From the NCBI GenBank assembly GCA_045106295.1, contig JBGCEI010000066.1, positions 1 to 8,898 of the forward strand: a stretch of DNA of 8,898 nucleotides, in the 5' to 3' direction. Source of the stretch: WTJX01 sp045106295 (lineage in GTDB: Bacteria > Bacteroidota > Bacteroidia > Cytophagales > JAAEPT01). Under the pieces are notes generated by a model. It had not been told where the DNA came from, did no database searches, and saw only the letters and a list, made by a program, of their open reading frames with translations. This document shows, in pieces, positions 1 to 6,673 of the stretch (its first letter is position 1; each line of letters opens with the position of its first letter). The position numbers and the translations under genes were made by a program.

Positions 1-92
1 TTTTAACACCAGTACGAGAGTCCCAATAAGCAATAGGATAAAGGCATTACATTTTCTAAATTTATCACTGTATTCTAATCAACTTGACTTAC
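1..92. other. Left edge, no recognisable gene
   Basis: I see no supported gene in this stretch upstream of the lipoprotein start. One + frame ends in TAA at 27-29 and could be the last codons of a gene lying outside the window, but eight residues are too few to judge. A - strand frame encodes a short hydrophobic run but has no ATG. No clean TAnnTTTG promoter box is visible; TACATTTT at 48-55 is one base off and has no convincing partner box. Confidence 0.4.
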
Positions 93-851
93 ATGCTAGG
101 CAAACAATTAATAATCTGTTCTCTTTTGTTAACCTTAGTAACATCTTGTACCATTAAGATGGATACGTTGTATCACTCAAATAAAGAGATGTAGTTCTCT
201 TTTAAAACAAGTGTAGAGGAAGGTCTTCGAGCTAAGATGACAGCAATACCTGCATCAAAAAAGAAAGGATTAGAGAACTTACCAAAAGGATGGTTTAACA
301 TAGGGGAGTTTATGAAAGAAAAACACTTTTATGATTCATTAGAAGTAGAACCTATCTCTTTTCTCGATAAGATAACTGTTAGGTTTGATCAGGATAGTTT
401 ACAAACACCAGAAAGCATAGGGTTGAAAGTAGCTTCATATACACAAGAAGAAGCTAAAAATGCTTTTACTCAAATTATAGCCATTTTAGAGAAGTCAGAT
501 AAAATGAAAGGAAAGCAGAAGGCATTGTCTGATCTTATGAATCTAATGGAGAAAAATAAGACTTCATGGAATGGTAAAAAGCTATCTCTAGAAAACGAAC
601 CACAAGACTTATCAGAGAACAAAGAAATTACTCCTGAGAAATTAGAAATGGCTACTTCTCTCATACAAACCATGTTTGGAGGAAGTATTACAATAGAGTA
701 TACGATGGTATTTGATAAAAAGATCAAAAAATTCAGTTCTACAGACGATACATACCAGCAGATCGATAAAAAAATGATAGGTTACAAAGTAGATGCATTT
801 GATATCCTTTCTAGAAAGCAAAAAACAAAACTAAAAGTCATCACTAAGTAA
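93..851 (+). pseudogene. Putative lipoprotein gene interrupted by an in-frame TAG
   Basis: I do not recognise the family. The frame opens at ATG 93 and reads a typical lipoprotein signal peptide: a short positive start (MLGKQ), a hydrophobic stretch, and the lipobox V16-T17-S18-C19, so Cys19 would be lipidated. Codon 34 (192-194) is TAG. The same frame then stays open without another stop to TAA at 849-851, giving 252 residues if codon 34 is read as an amino acid. The rest is lysine-rich and mostly polar, with no membrane segment. Its closing part (SITIEYTMVF, then KKIKKFSS) looks like a beta-rich tail seen in Bacteroidota lipoproteins, which is an impression only. An ATG at 237 (codon 49) would give a 204-residue product without an export signal, and it lacks a well placed ribosome site. 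The gene ends 17 bases before ispE and may share its transcript. TAG is the normal stop of two other genes here (4114-4116 and 4143-4145), so general amber readthrough is unlikely. A recent nonsense mutation or a sequencing error both fit. Confidence 0.72.
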
Positions 852-868
852 AAGTTAAATTTCAGTTT

Positions 869-1681
869 ATGCTGTCGTTTCCAAATGCTAAAATAAACAT
901 AGGGCTTTATATCACAGAAAAGCGTGAAGATGGGTTTCATAACCTGGTCTCTTGTTTTTATCCACTTCCGTGGAACGACGCGTTAGAAATAATCCCTGCA
1001 GAAACTACTTCCTTCAAAAGTTATGGCATTGCTATTCCAGGAGATAATGGGAACAACCTTTGTTTAAAAGCCTATCATTTGGTAGCAAAAGATTATGACT
1101 TACCACCTGTAGAAATTATTCTACAAAAGAACATTCCCATAGGCGCAGGACTGGGAGGAGGATCGGCAGATGCGGCATTTACCGTAAGGGGATTAAATGA
1201 ACAGTTCAACCTTTGGTTGGCAGCCGATCAGATGGAAGACTATGTAAGACACATAGGAAGTGACTGTGCCTTTTTTATTAAAAACGAAGCTGTATTAGCC
1301 GTAGGGAAAGGCGATGAGTTTTTACCATTAGACCTTACTATTGATGCAAAATACCTAGTTTTGATTAATCCTGGTATTCATATTTCTACCAGAGAAGCAT
1401 ACAGTGGAGTTGCTCCTAAGCAACCAGAGATTGACTTACAAGAAGTGTTGCAACAGCCTATTGAAAACTGGAAAGGGAAAGTAAAGAATGACTTTGAAAA
1501 CCACTTGTTTGTTGCGTATCCAGAATTAGCTGAAATAAAAGAAATGCTGTACGCTAAAGGAGCAGCTTATGCAAGTATGAGCGGCTCAGGATCTACGATG
1601 TATGGTTTTTTCAAGACAAAACCAGAGATATCTTCATTACCATCACATTTTTTAGTGAAAATAGTAGAATTAACTAGTTGA
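869..1681 (+). CDS. ispE: 4-diphosphocytidyl-2-C-methyl-D-erythritol kinase
   Basis: Cytoplasmic GHMP-family kinase that uses ATP to phosphorylate the 2-hydroxyl of CDP-methylerythritol, the fourth step of the MEP pathway to isoprenoid precursors. All family signatures are visible in its 270 residues. The N-terminal PNAKINIGL contains the active-site lysine (K8). The glycine-rich ATP loop PIGAGLGGGSAD spans 90-101. IGSDCAFF at 129-136 carries the probable catalytic aspartate D132. The C-terminal GHMP motif MSGSGSTMYG spans 237-246. The length is normal for the family. The ATG at 869 places the PNAKIN motif where it sits in other Bacteroidota IspE proteins. It follows the broken lipoprotein gene by 17 bases and may depend on that gene's promoter, since no promoter is visible between them. 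No strong Shine-Dalgarno site is seen, as is usual in this phylum. The presence of ispE indicates that this organism makes isoprenoids by the MEP route. Confidence 0.96.
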   Translation: MLSFPNAKINIGLYITEKREDGFHNLVSCFYPLPWNDALEIIPAETTSFKSYGIAIPGDNGNNLCLKAYHLVAKDYDLPPVEIILQKNIPIGAGLGGGSADAAFTVRGLNEQFNLWLAADQMEDYVRHIGSDCAFFIKNEAVLAVGKGDEFLPLDLTIDAKYLVLINPGIHISTREAYSGVAPKQPEIDLQEVLQQPIENWKGKVKNDFENHLFVAYPELAEIKEMLYAKGAAYASMSGSGSTMYGFFKTKPEISSLPSHFLVKIVELTS

Positions 1682-1729
1682 AAAATAATTCCATGACTAA
1701 CTTGCAAGTAGAAAAAGTAAACACTTGTG

Positions 1730-1827
1730 AGCTTTTAGCAGTTGGCTTCTAGCAACTAGCGTTTTAAGTACTCATAAAGGAATAATAAAAAAAGCTATTA
1801 GCTAACTGCTAATAGTTAGTAACTAAA
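1730..1827. repeat. Pair of related AGCT(A/T)TTAGC intergenic repeats before mdh
   Basis: The 155-base ispE-mdh gap holds two related copies. AGCTTTTAGC at 1730-1739 and AGCTATTAGC at 1793-1802 match at 9 of 10 bases. Each copy can fold. In the second, CTATTAGC (1795-1802) pairs perfectly with GCTAATAG (1808-1815) around a 5-base loop. In the first, AGTTG (1740-1744) pairs with CAACT (1753-1757). The second copy ends 9 bases before the mdh start codon, so it probably lies in the mRNA leader. A very similar core occurs before the namZ-like gene (7838-7849). No T-run follows the hairpin, so I do not call it a terminator. Confidence 0.6.
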
Positions 1828-1836
1828 TTAAAAGAT

Positions 1837-2763
1837 ATGAAAGTAACAGTTGTTGGAGCAGGTGCAGTAGGTGCAAGTTGTGCAGAGTACATTGCTATTA
1901 AAGATTTTGCTTCGGAAGTAGTAATCTTAGATATTAAAGAAGGATTTGCAGAAGGAAAAGCGATGGATTTGATGCAAACAGCATCTTTGAACGCATTTGA
2001 TACTAAAATTACAGGTAGTACAAGCGATTATTCAAAAACAGCTGGTAGTGATGTGTGTGTAATCACTTCTGGTATTCCTAGAAAGCCAGGGATGACAAGA
2101 GAAGAGTTAATCGGAATCAATGCGGGTATCGTAAAAGACGTATCTTCTAACCTATTGAAGCATTCTCCAAAGACTATCATCATAGTGGTATCTAACCCAA
2201 TGGATACGATGACTTACTTAGTTCATAAAACAACTAGTATTCCTAAAGAAAGAATTATTGGTATGGGTGGTGCATTAGATAGCGCTCGTTTCAAATACCG
2301 TTTAGCTGAAGCATTGGAATGCCCTATTTCTGATGTAGACGGAATGGTAGTAGGAGGTCATTCGGATAAAGGAATGGTTCCTTTAACTGGTAAAGCAACT
2401 AGAAATGGTGTTCCTGTAGATCAGTTCTTATCTGCTGATAGATTAGAGCAAGTGTCTGCTGATACGAAAGTAGGTGGTGCTACATTAACAGGTTTATTAG
2501 GTACTTCGGCATGGTATGCTCCAGGAGCAGCAGTATCTGCTATGGTACAGGCAATTGCTTGTGATACTAAGAAAATGTTCCCTTGTTCAGCATGGTTAGA
2601 CGGAGAATATGGATTGAAAGATATTTCTATCGGTGTACCTTGTCTATTAGGTAAAAATGGAATAGAAAAAATCGTAGAGATTGAATTAGCTGATGAAGAG
2701 AAAGCAAAAATTGCTGAAAGTGCAGAAGGTGTAAGAAAAACAAACGGTTTGTTAGACGTTTAA
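1837..2763 (+). CDS. mdh: Malate dehydrogenase (LDH-like type)
   Basis: NAD-dependent enzyme that interconverts malate and oxaloacetate in the TCA cycle, in the cytoplasm. The 308 residues start with the Rossmann loop GAGAVG (7-12), followed by the acidic D32 at the end of the second strand, which favours NAD over NADP. PRKPGMTR (81-88) is the malate-type substrate loop; R82 and R88 are the expected dicarboxylate-binding arginines, where lactate dehydrogenases carry Gln in place of the first. VVSNPMD (117-123) contains the conserved N120. D148 and R151 in ALDSARF form the Asp/Arg pair, and H175 in GGHSDKG is the catalytic proton acceptor. Length and motifs match the LDH-like MDH group found in Bacteroidota, Chlorobi and many Bacilli. 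The N-terminal KVTVVGAG fixes the start at ATG 1837. The gene stands apart from ispE by 155 bases and is closed by its own terminator, so it is probably a single-gene unit, though I could not find a convincing promoter. Confidence 0.96.
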   Translation: MKVTVVGAGAVGASCAEYIAIKDFASEVVILDIKEGFAEGKAMDLMQTASLNAFDTKITGSTSDYSKTAGSDVCVITSGIPRKPGMTREELIGINAGIVKDVSSNLLKHSPKTIIIVVSNPMDTMTYLVHKTTSIPKERIIGMGGALDSARFKYRLAEALECPISDVDGMVVGGHSDKGMVPLTGKATRNGVPVDQFLSADRLEQVSADTKVGGATLTGLLGTSAWYAPGAAVSAMVQAIACDTKKMFPCSAWLDGEYGLKDISIGVPCLLGKNGIEKIVEIELADEEKAKIAESAEGVRKTNGLLDV

Positions 2764-2783
2764 AAATAAACAAACAATGATTT

Positions 2784-2820
2784 AAAAGCCTGATAAACAT
2801 ACTGTTGTCAGGCTTTTTTA
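2784..2820 (+). terminator. Rho-independent terminator of mdh
   Basis: AAAAGCCTGA (2784-2793) is perfectly complementary to TCAGGCTTTT (2808-2817), a 10-base-pair stem around a 14-base loop, and the descending arm runs into a T-tract (TTTTTT at 2814-2819). It begins about 20 bases after the mdh stop. It ends only about 7 bases before the ATG of the next gene on the same strand, so that gene's initiation region lies against the hairpin. Confidence 0.88.
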
Positions 2821-2826
2821 GGTTTT

Positions 2827-4116
2827 ATGAAGCAAGTAATTGTACATATTTTAATAGTTGTAGTTCTATTAGCCAAACTGTTTGCTCAGGTGGAAGATAG
2901 AGTCTATTACTTTGACGATAGAGATGTATTGTCTATTAAACATGAGGCGACTTATTATGTGGTCTTACAACCTTTCGAAAGACAGAAAAATACCTACGAT
3001 GATGTATTGAATTATTCAGGACCTGTAGTAGGGTATTATCTTTCGGGAGAGAAATACTTTGATGGGTACTTTGAGGAAGGAAAGCCTAATTTATACATTA
3101 CTTATTTCTACAAGAGTGGAGATGTGAAAGAAAAAGGAATCTTTCATAGAGAAAGGTATGAAGTTATGTCCCGATGGAAAGAAGGTGAGGGCGAAGTAGC
3201 TGACTCAAGAAATGGGAAACATACAATTGAGCACACAAACGGAGAAGTAAAAGCTGTTGGAGAGCTTAAGAATGGTGAGAGAATAGCGAAATGGTCTTTT
3301 TATTATGCCAATGGGAAAGAATGGAAGAAAGAATACTACTACAATGGAATTCCACAATTGATTTCATACACCAATAAAGCGGGTGAGAGATTAGTCAAAA
3401 AAGGAAAGGGGAATTACCTAGTGACTTATCTCAATGGACAAATAGCAGATCAAGTTGAAATAGAAAAGGGATTAGCCGTAGGGCAACGGGTTTCTTTTTA
3501 CCCAAATGGAGTTTCTTTAAATAATGTAGTGTATGCAGAAGGGGTGTTGTCTGGTGAACAGACTTCCTTCTACCTATCTGGCGAAATAAGAAGAAAATGC
3601 CATTACAAAGGAGGAATATTAAATGGAACAGATGTCCATTATTTGAGAGGAGAAGAGAAGAAAACCGTTGAGGTAAACCATTATTCTCTGATGGATCATA
3701 AGCAAAAAGGAGATGAGAACGCCGTTTTTTACTATGTGAATAACCAGAAAAAAATGAAAAGTACATGGGTAGGAGAGGAACAAGGAGGTACGTATTCTTT
3801 TTACTACCCAGATGGGAAATTAATGGAAGAAGGGACTTATAAAGAGAATATTCGTCGTCCATTCCGGTTTTTATCACCGTCTGGTGAAGCTACTATTTCC
3901 AATGGGCATGGTGTAGCTAAATATTATTCTTCAAATGGTATTCTTTTTTCATCCATTGGTTACCGATACGGTAAAATAGAGGGAGGTTATAAATTATATT
4001 ATCCCAATGGGAAATTAAAACAAGAAGGAAGGTACAAAGCAGGTTCAAAAGTAGGAATCTGGACTTCTTACTCCTTAGAAGGGAAAAAGTCTACCAAGAA
4101 TATGGGAGGGCGTTAG
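2827..4116 (+). CDS. Exported YwqK/MORN-variant repeat protein
   Basis: A 429-residue protein built from degenerate repeats of the type Y-Y-x-N/S-G-K/E ... E-G-x-Y-K-x-G, the MORN-variant pattern that databases often label 'antitoxin component YwqK'. Clear copies start near residues 70 (YYLSGEKYFDGYFEEGK), 159 (YYANGKEWKKEYYYNG), 224 (FYPNGVS), 248 (FYLSGEI), 326 (YYPDGKLMEEGTYK), 366 and 390 (LYYPNGKLKQEGRYKAG); weaker ones lie near 93, 199 and 301. The last ends in the typical G-x-K-x-G-x-W-x-x-Y form. Residues 1-21 are a signal peptide (MKQVIVHIL, then a run of V and L, cleavage near LFAQ), so the protein is exported to the periplasm or beyond and is unlikely to be a cytoplasmic antitoxin. 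The signal peptide supports ATG 2827. No toxin gene is adjacent. The family is common and often multi-copy in Bacteroidota; its role is unknown. It converges on the rhomboid gene with 26 bases between them. Confidence 0.85.
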   Translation: MKQVIVHILIVVVLLAKLFAQVEDRVYYFDDRDVLSIKHEATYYVVLQPFERQKNTYDDVLNYSGPVVGYYLSGEKYFDGYFEEGKPNLYITYFYKSGDVKEKGIFHRERYEVMSRWKEGEGEVADSRNGKHTIEHTNGEVKAVGELKNGERIAKWSFYYANGKEWKKEYYYNGIPQLISYTNKAGERLVKKGKGNYLVTYLNGQIADQVEIEKGLAVGQRVSFYPNGVSLNNVVYAEGVLSGEQTSFYLSGEIRRKCHYKGGILNGTDVHYLRGEEKKTVEVNHYSLMDHKQKGDENAVFYYVNNQKKMKSTWVGEEQGGTYSFYYPDGKLMEEGTYKENIRRPFRFLSPSGEATISNGHGVAKYYSSNGILFSSIGYRYGKIEGGYKLYYPNGKLKQEGRYKAGSKVGIWTSYSLEGKKSTKNMGGR

Positions 4117-4142
4117 CCTATCTTTAGTTTACTGAAAAATGC

Positions 4143-4802
4143 CTAAAAAACGTTTTCTTTTTTCAATAGATAAACCAAAAAAGCGACTGAAGGAACTAAT
4201 ACGGCAATCACTGTAAATTGATTGGTCTGTAACACAAAAGGGAAGAGTGCAATAGCAATCAATAAACCCAAGATAGCGCCTCCAAGATGAGCTTCATGTC
4301 CTATGTTATCATTCTGAGCTTTCATACCGTAAATGGAATACAATACATAGCCTATCCCGTAAATCCATGCAGGAATAAAGAAAGGGAGCAAAAACAGGCT
4401 GACCTCCATACCTGGAAACAAGGCAATACAAGCGAATACCACTCCACTTACAGCCCCAGAGGCTCCAATGGCGCTATAATAAGAATTGGTTCTATGGATG
4501 TAGAGGGAGAATAAATTACTACCTAACAAACTACCAAAGTAGATAAATAGAAACTTAGGGATTCCTGCAGCTGATTCTAGGTTATTCGCAAAGAAGTAGA
4601 GCGTAAACATATTGAACCCAAAGTGAGCCCAATCACCATGTAAGAATGCAGAGGTGACTAGTCGTTTGTAGTCTTTTTGTTCTAGTATCTCACCTACTCG
4701 GAAGGAGTAAGTATGAAAAAAAGTAGGGTCTTGTAAGCCTTTGTAGGTCATTAGACCGTTTAAAGCCAATAATATTCCAGTTACGATTTCAATGTTTCCC
4801 AT
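4143..4802 (-). CDS. Rhomboid-family intramembrane serine protease
   Basis: A 219-residue polytopic inner-membrane protein with the rhomboid core. GASG at 113-116 supplies the catalytic serine S115, and AHLGG at 171-175 supplies the catalytic histidine H172; together they form the Ser-His dyad. HFGFN (60-64) matches the H-x-x-x-N pair of the second core helix, which stabilises the oxyanion in E. coli GlpG. At least six hydrophobic segments are evident, with the last one (about 195-213) following the histidine helix. The two key residues are present, so it should be an active protease that cuts substrates within the membrane; the substrate cannot be told from sequence. It is the last gene of the leftward cluster, 12 bases after the DUF1304 gene, and ends with TAG. 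Confidence 0.93.
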   Translation of the reverse strand: MGNIEIVTGILLALNGLMTYKGLQDPTFFHTYSFRVGEILEQKDYKRLVTSAFLHGDWAHFGFNMFTLYFFANNLESAAGIPKFLFIYFGSLLGSNLFSLYIHRTNSYYSAIGASGAVSGVVFACIALFPGMEVSLFLLPFFIPAWIYGIGYVLYSIYGMKAQNDNIGHEAHLGGAILGLLIAIALFPFVLQTNQFTVIAVLVPSVAFLVYLLKKENVF

Positions 4803-4814
4803 GAGATTTATTTG

Positions 4815-5177
4815 TTACTTCAGTAAAACTAATCCAATAGCAATAAGTGCTGGTAAGGCTTGAACGAAGAATATTTTTCTTTCAGCGGTTATAGTACCGA
4901 AAATTCCTGCAATTGCAATGCAACTCAAGAAGAAGAGCGTAATATTAGTCTGCCATTCAGTATTAGTAATGAAAAATGTCCAGATTAATCCTGCAGCTAA
5001 GAAACCATTGTACAGTCCTTGATTAGCAGCCATTTCTTTCGTTTTGCTAAATAGCTCCCTTGGAAAGCTTTTGAATACCTTTCTCCCTTTTGTTTCCCAT
5101 GCAAACATCTCAAACCAGAGAATGTACATGTGAATGAAGGCGATCAAGCCTATCAGTAGTTTAATGGCTATTTCCAT
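4815..5177 (-). CDS. DUF1304 family membrane protein
   Basis: A 120-residue integral membrane protein matching the DUF1304 family by pattern: an N-terminal helix leading into MYILWFEMFAWETKGRKVF (17-35), the hallmark NQGLYNGFLAAGL (52-64), then AGIFG (90-94) and a final VQALPAL helix. Four membrane helices are likely (about 3-21, 55-71, 78-96, 102-119). The length is normal for the family, whose function is unknown; no catalytic motif is visible. It starts 8 bases after the folA stop and is followed 12 bases later by the rhomboid gene, so it is almost certainly cotranscribed with both. That is a physical link and does not by itself imply a folate role. Confidence 0.88.
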   Translation of the reverse strand: MEIAIKLLIGLIAFIHMYILWFEMFAWETKGRKVFKSFPRELFSKTKEMAANQGLYNGFLAAGLIWTFFITNTEWQTNITLFFLSCIAIAGIFGTITAERKIFFVQALPALIAIGLVLLK

Positions 5178-5185
5178 GATTTTTT

Positions 5186-5689
5186 TTATGATACGTTGAT
5201 TCTATCAAACACCTCCACCGTAAACGCATGCTTATTTTTCTCATCAGCTTCAAAGCGTTTGGTAGAACGTAGTATCCATTTTGACCTATCGAAAGTAGGG
5301 AAGAAGACATCTGCATCAAATGATTCGTGTACGGTAGTGAGGTACATTCTATCTACTTGATCAATGGCAAGTTCGTAGAGTTGTCCTCCACCAATTACAA
5401 ATGCTTCCTCATCTCCGTTTTCTTTGGCTATGGATAAAGCATTTTCTAGGCTATTGGTTAGTAGTACATTTTCAGGTACTTCGTATTTGTCGTTTCTACT
5501 GATAACAATAGAGGTACGTTTAGGAAGAGGTTTTCCAATAGACTCGAAGTTCTTTCTTCCCATAATAATGTGGTGTCCAAGAGTAGTTCGCTTAAAATGA
5601 GCAAACTCTTTGGGTAAGTGCCAAATCATCTGGTTGTCTTTTCCTATGGCTCTGTTTTCTGCTTGAGCTACAATAAGTGATGTAATCAT
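5186..5689 (-). CDS. folA: Dihydrofolate reductase
   Basis: NADPH-dependent reduction of dihydrofolate to tetrahydrofolate in the cytoplasm, needed after thymidylate synthesis and for one-carbon transfer. With the start at ATG 5689 the protein has 167 residues, a standard length. Visible signatures are ENRAIGKDNQ (11-20), IWHLPKEF (22-29), MGRKNFESIG (43-52) for cofactor binding, VIGGGQLY (98-105), and YLTTV (116-120) with the conserved threonine. The acidic active-site residue is Glu28 instead of the Asp27 of E. coli; Glu is also used by vertebrate and some bacterial enzymes, so this is compatible with activity. An upstream TTG at 5705-5707 would add six residues but overlap the end of fmt. 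I prefer the ATG because it lies 4 bases after the fmt stop and puts the first strand (ITSLIVAQ) right at the N-terminus, as usual. It should be the trimethoprim target unless another copy exists. Confidence 0.96.
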   Translation of the reverse strand: MITSLIVAQAENRAIGKDNQMIWHLPKEFAHFKRTTLGHHIIMGRKNFESIGKPLPKRTSIVISRNDKYEVPENVLLTNSLENALSIAKENGDEEAFVIGGGQLYELAIDQVDRMYLTTVHESFDADVFFPTFDRSKWILRSTKRFEADEKNKHAFTVEVFDRINVS

Positions 5690-5693
5690 AGAT

Positions 5694-6623
5694 TTAATTG
5701 ATTTCAACTTGATAACCGCATAAAAAGTCAGTTACTGTCATTCGTTTTTTTCCTTCCAACTGCAATTCTTCAATCGCTATCCAATCGTCTGCCGTACTGA
5801 AATACAGGAAGCTTTTGTTGTCGGTGTAAATGTCTTGCTCTTCGGGATGCTCTTCTGTCTTTTTGACTACAGATGCTTTAAATACTTTTAGCTGTTTGTT
5901 GTTTAGCGTAGTCCAACTAGCAGGGTAGGGGCTTAGTCCTCGTACAAAGTTAAAAATGTCCTCTGCCTCATCTTCCCAATTGATTTCACACGTCTCTTTG
6001 AATATTTTAGGCGCACTTTTTAGTACTTGATTGATATTTTGTGGTGAAGTAACCACCTCATCTTTAGCAATCATTTCAGTGGTTGTAGCGACTAGTTTAG
6101 CCCCTTTGTACATCAAACGTTCGTACACATCGCCTACTGTATCTTCTCGAGAAATAGTTTCTTTTTCTTGTAGAATAATGTCTCCCGTATCAATGGCATG
6201 TTGTAAAAAGAAAGTAGTGCAACCTGTTTCTTTTTCACCATTAATCACTGCCCAGTTGATAGGTGCAGCTCCACGGTATTGTGGGAGCAAAGAAGCATGT
6301 AAATTGAAACTACCTAAAGGAGGCATATCCCATACTACTTCTGGTAGCATTCTAAAGGCTACTATGACCTGTAAATCCGCTTGGTAACTCTTTAATTCTT
6401 CAATGAAGTTCTCGTTTTTTAAATTAGTAGGTTGCAATACAGGGATGTTGTGTGCTACGGCTGCGTCTTTTACGGCTGATGTACAAATTTTCTTACCTCT
6501 TCCTGCTGGTTTGTCTGGAGCAGTGATAACGGCCACCACATTAAAGTCCTGTGCTACTAGTTCGTTCAAACTAGGTACGGCAAACTCTGGGGTTCCCATA
6601 AATATGATTCGGAGGTCTTTCAT
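5694..6623 (-). CDS. fmt: Methionyl-tRNA formyltransferase
   Basis: Transfers the formyl group of 10-formyl-tetrahydrofolate to Met-tRNA(fMet) so that translation can start with formylmethionine. The 309 residues match the full-length bacterial enzyme. The N-terminal Rossmann-type domain begins with IIFMGTPEFAVPSL (6-19) and TAPDKPAGRGKK (34-45), the latter being the flexible tRNA-contacting loop. The active site SFNLHASLLPQYRGAAPI spans 105-122, giving N107 and H109, and the third catalytic residue is D145 in AIDTGD. The C-terminal OB-like domain starts around 205 and carries the conserved RGLSPYPASW (228-237). ATG 6623 gives the expected N-terminus. Upstream, 50 bases of AGTA-rich repeat separate it from the namZ-like gene; downstream it is 4 bases from folA. 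This spacing suggests that fmt leads a transcript with folA, DUF1304 and rhomboid, or that it continues from namZ. Confidence 0.97.
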   Translation of the reverse strand: MKDLRIIFMGTPEFAVPSLNELVAQDFNVVAVITAPDKPAGRGKKICTSAVKDAAVAHNIPVLQPTNLKNENFIEELKSYQADLQVIVAFRMLPEVVWDMPPLGSFNLHASLLPQYRGAAPINWAVINGEKETGCTTFFLQHAIDTGDIILQEKETISREDTVGDVYERLMYKGAKLVATTTEMIAKDEVVTSPQNINQVLKSAPKIFKETCEINWEDEAEDIFNFVRGLSPYPASWTTLNNKQLKVFKASVVKKTEEHPEEQDIYTDNKSFLYFSTADDWIAIEELQLEGKKRMTVTDFLCGYQVEIN

Positions 6624-6628
6624 TTTTT

Positions 6629-6668
6629 AGTATCTGGTAGTAAGTATCAAGTAGCTAGACTTTAGTAT
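6629..6668. repeat. AGTA(TC) direct-repeat tract between namZ and fmt
   Basis: The 50-base gap contains AGTA five times (6629, 6639, 6643, 6650, 6664), with AGTATC complete at 6629-6634 and 6643-6648. It sits in the presumed leader of fmt, ending 5 bases before its start codon. The look is like other short AT-rich intergenic repeats of Bacteroidota. I see no stable hairpin, and its function is unknown. Confidence 0.4.
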
Positions 6669-6673
6669 TTTGA

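Noticed and set aside
1..90. A - strand frame with a hydrophobic run (AFILLLIGTLVLVLK) that resembles a signal peptide or membrane helix.
   Set aside because: There is no ATG in that frame and only about 26 codons lie between the upstream stop and the window edge, so it cannot be supported.
192..194. Recoding of TAG as an amino acid such as pyrrolysine.
   Set aside because: TAG ends two other genes in this window, and no pyrrolysine machinery is visible or expected in this phylum.
470..727. 85-codon open frame on the - strand inside the lipoprotein gene.
   Set aside because: It is a shadow frame opposite a coding frame, with no recognisable motif.
3431..3877. 148-codon open frame on the - strand inside the YwqK-like gene.
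   Set aside because: The composition is that of a reverse shadow, and the + strand frame has clear repeats and a signal peptide.
2827..4116. Toxin-antitoxin system based on the YwqK family name.
   Set aside because: The protein has a signal peptide and no neighbouring toxin gene; the name reflects annotation history.
4133..4165. AT-only complementarity (TGAAAAA with TTTTTCA) between the convergent gene ends as a two-way terminator.
   Set aside because: The stem is only A-T pairs with a large loop, so it would be unstable; runs of A and T are common in this sequence.
6031..6630. Two + strand open frames opposite fmt.
   Set aside because: They are antisense shadows of fmt, whose motifs are certain.
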